This document shows positions 19,876-23,728 of a stretch of 23,728 nucleotides of DNA, one piece after another (position 1 is the first letter of the stretch; the number at the start of each line of letters is the position of its first letter). Made by a program: the position numbers and the translations under genes. The DNA comes from a virus. The stretch lies in the IMG/VR virus record IMGVR_UViG_3300043823_000274, positions 1 through 23,728 of that record, one strand, 5' to 3'. The notes beneath the pieces were generated by a model. The model had not been told where the DNA came from, made no database searches, and saw only the letters and a list, made by a program, of their open reading frames with translations.

Positions 19876-20090
19876 TAGCCAATAGTTTAATTTTAGAAGC
19901 GCGTGATTTAATTGTGACCACTCGAGATTTCTGCGGCAATGAAATAGAAGCAATTCAAGACCTAGCAGCAGATGAAGGCATACCTAAACAATGGTTAGAA
20001 CTATATGACGCTGCGATTCCGTTAGCAAATAATAAGTGGCGCGGCTTTCAAAAGGCGGCAGGCGTTAAAAGCAAATACTGGCGTTATTAA
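19872..20090 (+). CDS. Small hypothetical protein (72 aa)
   Basis: ATG 19872 overlaps the preceding stop. The product begins MIANSLILEARDLIVTTRDF, is mostly helical and has an aromatic, basic C-terminus (KSKYWRY). No motif is recognised. Confidence 0.6.
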   Translation: MIANSLILEARDLIVTTRDFCGNEIEAIQDLAADEGIPKQWLELYDAAIPLANNKWRGFQKAAGVKSKYWRY

Positions 20091-20100
20091 GGGAATAGTT

Positions 20101-20262
20101 ATGATTAGCGATAAAATAATCGATATCGAGACTGCAATTCAAATAGCGAAAGTATCAATTTCGTTACCAAAATCAAATAAACACACTACGATACAAGCGT
20201 TGGATACGGCTTTAGAAATGCTGAAAGAGTTAGAACAGGAATTGCAGGAGGATTTTAAATAA
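20101..20262 (+). CDS. Small helical protein, last gene before the terminator (53 aa)
   Basis: The frame from ATG 20101 gives 53 residues, MISDKIIDIETAIQIAKVSI at the start and a Glu/Leu-rich helix at the end (ALEMLKELEQELQEDFK). It starts ten bases after the previous gene, with only a weak GGGAA ribosome site, and ends 18 bases before a strong terminator. It is not recognised. Confidence 0.55.
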   Translation: MISDKIIDIETAIQIAKVSISLPKSNKHTTIQALDTALEMLKELEQELQEDFK

Positions 20263-20280
20263 AATAACGATACCCCCTCT

Positions 20281-20306
20281 GGGAGACTTCGGTCTCCCTT
20301 TTTTTT
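20281..20306 (+). terminator. Rho-independent terminator with TTCG loop
   Basis: GGGAGAC (20281-20287) pairs with GTCTCCC (20292-20298) around TTCG, followed by eight T. It is a textbook terminator closing the small-gene region. Confidence 0.95.
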
Positions 20307-20326
20307 ATTTTAAATTTTAGATAGAC

Positions 20327-20367
20327 TTGCAGTCCGCGCTGAAAGTATGCGCACTTGAGGACTGCAA
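20327..20367 (+). promoter_or_regulatory. Leader hairpin in front of the ParB-methyltransferase gene
   Basis: TTGCAGTCC (20327-20335) pairs perfectly with GGACTGCAA (20359-20367), with an inner GCGC (20336-20339) / GCGC (20349-20352). The right arm includes part of the ribosome site GAGG (20357-20360) and ends one base before the start codon, so the fold would limit translation. Confidence 0.6.
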
Positions 20368-20368
20368 T

Positions 20369-21598
20369 ATGTCGAAACAAAACCCAGCCGATAAAATTGA
20401 GCTTTGGAACACAGATAAGCTCATCCCTTTCGCTAAGAACTCGCGTACCCATAGCCCCCAACAGGTCGCCCAAATTGCGGCAAGCATCAAAGAGTGGGGA
20501 TTTACAACCCCAATTCTTGTTGACCCCGAAGGAAGCGTCATAGCGGGTCACGGACGCTTGATGGCCGCGCAAAAGCTAGAGCTGCCCAAGGTGCCTGTGG
20601 TCGTGGCCAAGGACTGGACTGACGCCCAAAAGCGGGCTTACGTCATAGCGGATAACAAATTAGCCTTGAATGCGGGTTGGGATGAAAACCTTCTGAATTT
20701 AGAACTCACTGAATTAGGAGAAGGCGGGTTTGATATATCACTAACGGGGTTCTCCGCTGAGGAATTAGAAGCTTTAAAGCCAATTGTGATGGGCGGCGGT
20801 TTAACCGACGACGATGCCGTACCAGAGGCCGCCGAGGAATCAGTAACCAAGGTTGGTGACGTATGGGTTATGGGCAAGCACAGGCTTTTATGCGGCGACA
20901 GTACCAAGGTTGACGATCTTCGAAAGCTATGCGCCGACCAGTTAGTAGATATGTGGCTAACAGACCCACCGTACAACGTTGCTTATGAGGGCAAAACAAA
21001 AGACGCCCTTACAATCAAAAACGATTCTATGCAGGACGATACTTTTAGACAGTTCCTGCGAGACGCTTACGTTTCCGCAGATACGGTAATGAAGCCCGGC
21101 GCTGTATTTTATATTTGGCATGCTGATTCAGAAGGATACAATTTTCGCGGTGCAGCAAAGGACGCAGGTTGGAAAGTACGCCAGTGCCTGATATGGAAAA
21201 AGTCTTCTATGGTCATGGGACGGCAGGATTACCATTGGAAGCATGAACCTTGCCTGTACGGATGGAAGGAAGGCGCAAGCCACTTGTGGGCAACAGACCG
21301 CAAACAAACCACAATCTTAGAGTTTGATCGTCCTAGCCGTAGCACCGATCATCCTACTATGAAGCCAGTATCCCTATTTGAATACCAATTGCTTAATAAC
21401 ACCAAAGGCGGGGATATTGTACTAGACAGCTTTGGTGGATCAGGAACGACTTTAATAGCAGCAGAGAAGAACGGTAGGGTGGCTAGACTGTTAGAGTTAG
21501 ACCCCAAATACTGTGATGTAATCGTAAAGCGATGGCAGGAATACACAGGTAAGGACGCCACGCTTGAAAGCACGGGAGATAAATTCAATGACCTATGA
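20369..21598 (+). CDS. ParB-domain and DNA methyltransferase fusion
   Basis: The protein has 409 residues. Residues about 10-100 form a ParB/Srx-type domain (VDPEGSVIAGHGRLMAA, with GHGR at 60-63). A methyltransferase follows: DPPYNVAYEG with catalytic DPPY at 199-202, WHADSEG, HEPCLYGWK, and FGGSGTT (355-361) near the C-terminus, the class beta order. DPPY favours N6-adenine methylation. Such fusions are common in phages next to the terminase genes. I chose ATG 20369 (GAGG eight bases upstream), since a TTG at 20327 lies in the hairpin. No endonuclease partner is adjacent. It overlaps terS by 11 bases. Confidence 0.9.
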   Translation: MSKQNPADKIELWNTDKLIPFAKNSRTHSPQQVAQIAASIKEWGFTTPILVDPEGSVIAGHGRLMAAQKLELPKVPVVVAKDWTDAQKRAYVIADNKLALNAGWDENLLNLELTELGEGGFDISLTGFSAEELEALKPIVMGGGLTDDDAVPEAAEESVTKVGDVWVMGKHRLLCGDSTKVDDLRKLCADQLVDMWLTDPPYNVAYEGKTKDALTIKNDSMQDDTFRQFLRDAYVSADTVMKPGAVFYIWHADSEGYNFRGAAKDAGWKVRQCLIWKKSSMVMGRQDYHWKHEPCLYGWKEGASHLWATDRKQTTILEFDRPSRSTDHPTMKPVSLFEYQLLNNTKGGDIVLDSFGGSGTTLIAAEKNGRVARLLELDPKYCDVIVKRWQEYTGKDATLESTGDKFNDL

Positions 21599-22058
21599 TA
21601 TTGATGATTCTGATAATTCGACTACCAAAAAGAAAAACGGGGGAAGAAGGGAAGGTTCTGGACGACCGCCCTTTATTCCTACTGATGCGGAGCGCAAGCA
21701 GGTTGAGACGTTATCTGGCTATGGCGTACCCCACGAGCAAATAGCCGTATTGGTGCGGGACGGTATCCACGACGATACGCTACGGGAACACTTCCATAGA
21801 GAGCTAAAGGCGGGCAAAGCCAAGGCTAATGCGTCGGTAGGTCAGACCCTATTCAAAAAAGCCGTAGGCGGGGATACCACAGCCGCTATCTGGTGGTCTA
21901 AAAGCCAAATGCGATGGAAGGACACCACCACCCATGAAGTCACGGGCAAGGATGGTGAAACCCTGCAAATGGATATTTACCATTCAGTATTCGGAGACCT
22001 GCTTGATAACCTGCGTTTAGAGCGCCAAATGGAAGCGAAAGACTCTAATAAAAGGTAA
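21588..22058 (+). CDS. terS: Terminase small subunit
   Basis: The protein has 156 residues from ATG 21588. After an acidic N-terminus it has a basic hook KKKNGGRREGSGRPPF (17-32) and a helix-turn-helix-like region (AERKQVETLSGYGVPHEQIA, then DDTLREHF), followed by AKANASVGQTLFKKAVGGDTTAAIWW. This is the standard pattern of a phage small terminase. It recognises viral DNA and feeds it to the large subunit for packaging. It lies directly upstream of terL, separated by a 68-base gap that holds a palindrome. Confidence 0.85.
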   Translation: MTYDIDDSDNSTTKKKNGGRREGSGRPPFIPTDAERKQVETLSGYGVPHEQIAVLVRDGIHDDTLREHFHRELKAGKAKANASVGQTLFKKAVGGDTTAAIWWSKSQMRWKDTTTHEVTGKDGETLQMDIYHSVFGDLLDNLRLERQMEAKDSNKR

Positions 22059-22074
22059 TAGTAATCTGAAATAA

Positions 22075-22112
22075 TATCAGTTTATTACTGATCCGATCAG
22101 TAGTTTTTTTAC
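22075..22112 (+). repeat. 38-base palindromic repeat, copy 2, between terS and terL
   Basis: Core TACTGATCCGATCAGTA (22086-22102) is followed by G and seven T. It is a 36/38 match to the reverse complement of 8401-8438. Here it could act as an intrinsic terminator or attenuator before terL, or as a binding site for packaging or ParB-type proteins. Confidence 0.85.
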
Positions 22113-22126
22113 AACAGGTGTGCTGA

Positions 22127-23557
22127 ATGAGCGTTGTTCGTTCGATTGTAAACGATCCTAACACCATGAAAGAGTTCACAAAATTCTCTCGTGAGCAGCA
22201 AATTGCGTGGGCTTGGGAATACAATTGGCTTAAGAAAGCGCACTGGTATCAGGTAGAACCTCGTGAAACATTTTCGTGGAACATTTGGTTGCTATTGGCG
22301 GGGCGTGGAGCGGGCAAAACGCGGGCAGCAGCCGAGACATTGGCGCAGTGGGCATGGAAGAATCACAACACCCGTTGGCTAGTATCAGCGCCTACATCGG
22401 GCGACGTTAAAGCAACGTGCTTTGAGGGTGATTCTGGACTATTAGCCGTTCTTCCGCCAGAACTCATATTGGATTACAACAAAGCTCTACATGAGATCAA
22501 ATTGATCAATGGTTCCCTTATCAAAGGCATCCCCGCTAGTGAGCCTGAACGATTCCGAGGCCCTCAGTTCCACGGCGCATGGTTAGATGAGTTGGCTGCA
22601 TGGGAATACTTGCAAGAGGCATGGGATATGATTCAGTTTGGTGTTCGCTTAGGTAAGCACACCAAGATTATCTGTTCAACCACACCTAAACCCAAAGATG
22701 TCATCTTGGAACTGATTGACCGCGAGGGTGATGATGTAGTTATAACCAAAGCGTCGACCTACGCCAACGTAGCCAACCTTGCCCCATCATTCCAGAAACA
22801 AATCCTTCAGTACGAAGGGACTAACTTAGGACGGCAAGAGATTCACGCTGAGATCATCGACCCCGAAGAGGGCGGTATCGTCAAAAGGGATTGGTTTAGG
22901 CTCTGGGCTAACGGCAAGCCCTTCCCAAGGTTCGAGTTCATTATCCAATCATACGACTGCGCGACCTCCGACAAGACAATCAACGACCCGACTGGCAGTA
23001 TCACTCTTGGAGTGTTCAAACCTCTGGATGGCGGCATGAGCGTTATGATCTTGGATTGTTGGCAAGAGCATCTACAGTACCCGGATCTTCGACCCAAGGT
23101 CATAGAGGAGTACGAGACTGTCTATGGCGAGGGCAAGACCCGTAAACTGGTTGATCTGATTCTGGTGGAGGACAAAAGCGCGGGCATCAGCCTAATCCAA
23201 GACCTTCAACGAGCGCACCTGCCAGTGCTTGCATACAACCCCGGCAAGGCCGACAAGGTTCAGCGGTTGTCCATCGTCGCCAATATCATCAAGGCGGGCA
23301 GGGTATGGGTTCCAGAGTCCTCACAGCGCAAAGGCTATGTGAGGGACTGGGCTGAGGGCATGGTCTCTCAAATCTGCTCCTTCCCTGAGACCGTACATGA
23401 TGAGTTCGTTGACTGTATTAGCCAAGGACTGCGATACTTGCGCGACGCGGGTTGGATCAGCATTGACGCCCAACCGCGAGAAGAGATCACCGAGGAAGAC
23501 ATTACAGACGCTGAAATCTTTAACGCTCGTCAATCGGGGAATCCTTATGCGGCATGA
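22127..23557 (+). CDS. terL: Terminase large subunit
   Basis: The protein has 476 residues. ATPase domain: Walker A AGRGAGKT (58-65), Walker B AWLDE (141-145), motif III CSTTPKPK (173-180). Nuclease domain: YDCATSD (276-282, Asp 277), VEDKSAG (347-353, Asp 349) and HDEFVDC (424-430, Asp 425 and Asp 429), the RNase H-fold acidic set. The enzyme pumps DNA into the procapsid and cuts it. The start has a modest AGGTG site, and a terminator-like palindrome precedes it. It overlaps a tiny membrane-protein gene at its end. Confidence 0.95.
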   Translation: MSVVRSIVNDPNTMKEFTKFSREQQIAWAWEYNWLKKAHWYQVEPRETFSWNIWLLLAGRGAGKTRAAAETLAQWAWKNHNTRWLVSAPTSGDVKATCFEGDSGLLAVLPPELILDYNKALHEIKLINGSLIKGIPASEPERFRGPQFHGAWLDELAAWEYLQEAWDMIQFGVRLGKHTKIICSTTPKPKDVILELIDREGDDVVITKASTYANVANLAPSFQKQILQYEGTNLGRQEIHAEIIDPEEGGIVKRDWFRLWANGKPFPRFEFIIQSYDCATSDKTINDPTGSITLGVFKPLDGGMSVMILDCWQEHLQYPDLRPKVIEEYETVYGEGKTRKLVDLILVEDKSAGISLIQDLQRAHLPVLAYNPGKADKVQRLSIVANIIKAGRVWVPESSQRKGYVRDWAEGMVSQICSFPETVHDEFVDCISQGLRYLRDAGWISIDAQPREEITEEDITDAEIFNARQSGNPYAA

Positions 23558-23657
23558 GTGGGTATTGATCTGGGTTTACTTGGTAACCGTCTTGGCATCC
23601 CTTGGATGGATTGGTTGGATGGTTTTAACGGATTCATCGACAAAGCACGATAGGTAG
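23547..23657 (+). CDS. Tiny single-pass membrane protein after terL (36 aa)
   Basis: The frame from ATG 23547 overlaps the end of terL and encodes MRHEWVLIWVYLVTVLASLG followed by more hydrophobic residues and a charged tail. One membrane helix fills most of it. It has no clear ribosome site and may depend on terL translation. Its function is unknown. Confidence 0.5.
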   Translation: MRHEWVLIWVYLVTVLASLGWIGWMVLTDSSTKHDR

Positions 23658-23685
23658 GATACGATGCGCAAAACAGGGAGGAAGC

Positions 23686-23728
23686 ATGGCTAACGATATT
23701 GACGCGATGAGATATGCGCTTGCTATGC
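23686..23728 (+). CDS. Start of the next late gene (3'-partial)
   Basis: ATG 23686 is preceded by GGGAGG and the first codons read MANDIDAMRYALAM. In many phages the gene after terL encodes the portal protein, but these 14 residues are too few to tell. Confidence 0.5.
   Translation, partial: MANDIDAMRYALAM

Noticed and set aside
23664-23693. Nine-codon frame MRKTGRKHG before the last gene
   Set aside because: It is very short, and its bases supply the ribosome site of the next gene.
1-23728. CRISPR array, insertion sequence, integrase or tRNA genes
   Set aside because: I saw no regularly spaced repeats, transposase or recombinase motifs, or cloverleaf with T-loop consensus on either strand.

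Overview
This window is a stretch of a tailed double-stranded DNA bacteriophage genome. The evidence is the terminase small and large subunits at the right end, virion-type proteins at the left end, and between them a compact set of replication, recombination, DNA-modification and many very small genes, most joined by 4-base ATGA or 8-base stop/start overlaps. Base composition is moderate to AT-rich, Shine-Dalgarno sites are strong (AAGGAG, GGAGG), and several promoters are sigma-70-like, so the host is most likely a Gram-negative bacterium. The host genus cannot be read from the sequence. I see no integrase, transposase, CRISPR array or tRNA.

Layout. (1) 1-5205, plus strand: the end of a late/structural module with four virion-type proteins (a 5'-partial protein with duplicated GEYV-like motifs, a Cys-containing Ala/Gln/Gly-rich repeat protein, and two large helical proteins), closed by a row of hairpins and a strong terminator. 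(2) 5204-7578, minus strand: an operon reading away from a divergent control region: SSB-like protein, an AT-rich unknown gene, a RecB/Cas4-like PD-(D/E)XK nuclease, a DUF2829/Tad2-like anti-defence protein and small proteins. (3) 7602-7653: divergent control region with a palindromic operator candidate. (4) 7676-11580, plus strand: Cro/YdaS-like repressor, ParB-like protein, SF2 helicase, two small proteins and a Toprim primase. (5) 11581-12069: no conventional gene, but dense RNA structure, including a 22-bp near-perfect stem and a 7+7 bp pseudoknot. (6) 12070-20306, plus strand: 2OG-Fe(II) oxygenase, RuvC-like resolvase, a DNA methyltransferase and about 20 small proteins, punctuated by a family of four related promoters and several tetraloop hairpins. 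(7) 20327-23728: ParB-methyltransferase fusion, terS, terL, a tiny membrane protein and the first codons of the next gene, where the next late module begins.

How the parts fit. The helicase, Toprim primase, SSB-like protein and nuclease form a replication/recombination set; no DNA polymerase lies in the window. The resolvase and terminase handle branched DNA and packaging. Two methyltransferases without cognate endonucleases and a Tad2-like sponge suggest evasion of host defences. Regulation looks RNA-rich: the resolvase leader is arranged so that readthrough mRNA hides its ribosome site while mRNA from its own promoter does not. Two leaders start with the same hairpin, which carries a compensatory base-pair change. 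The structured region 11581-12014 is the best candidate for something undescribed. A 38-base element built on a 17-base palindrome occurs in opposite orientations inside the parB-like gene and between terS and terL.
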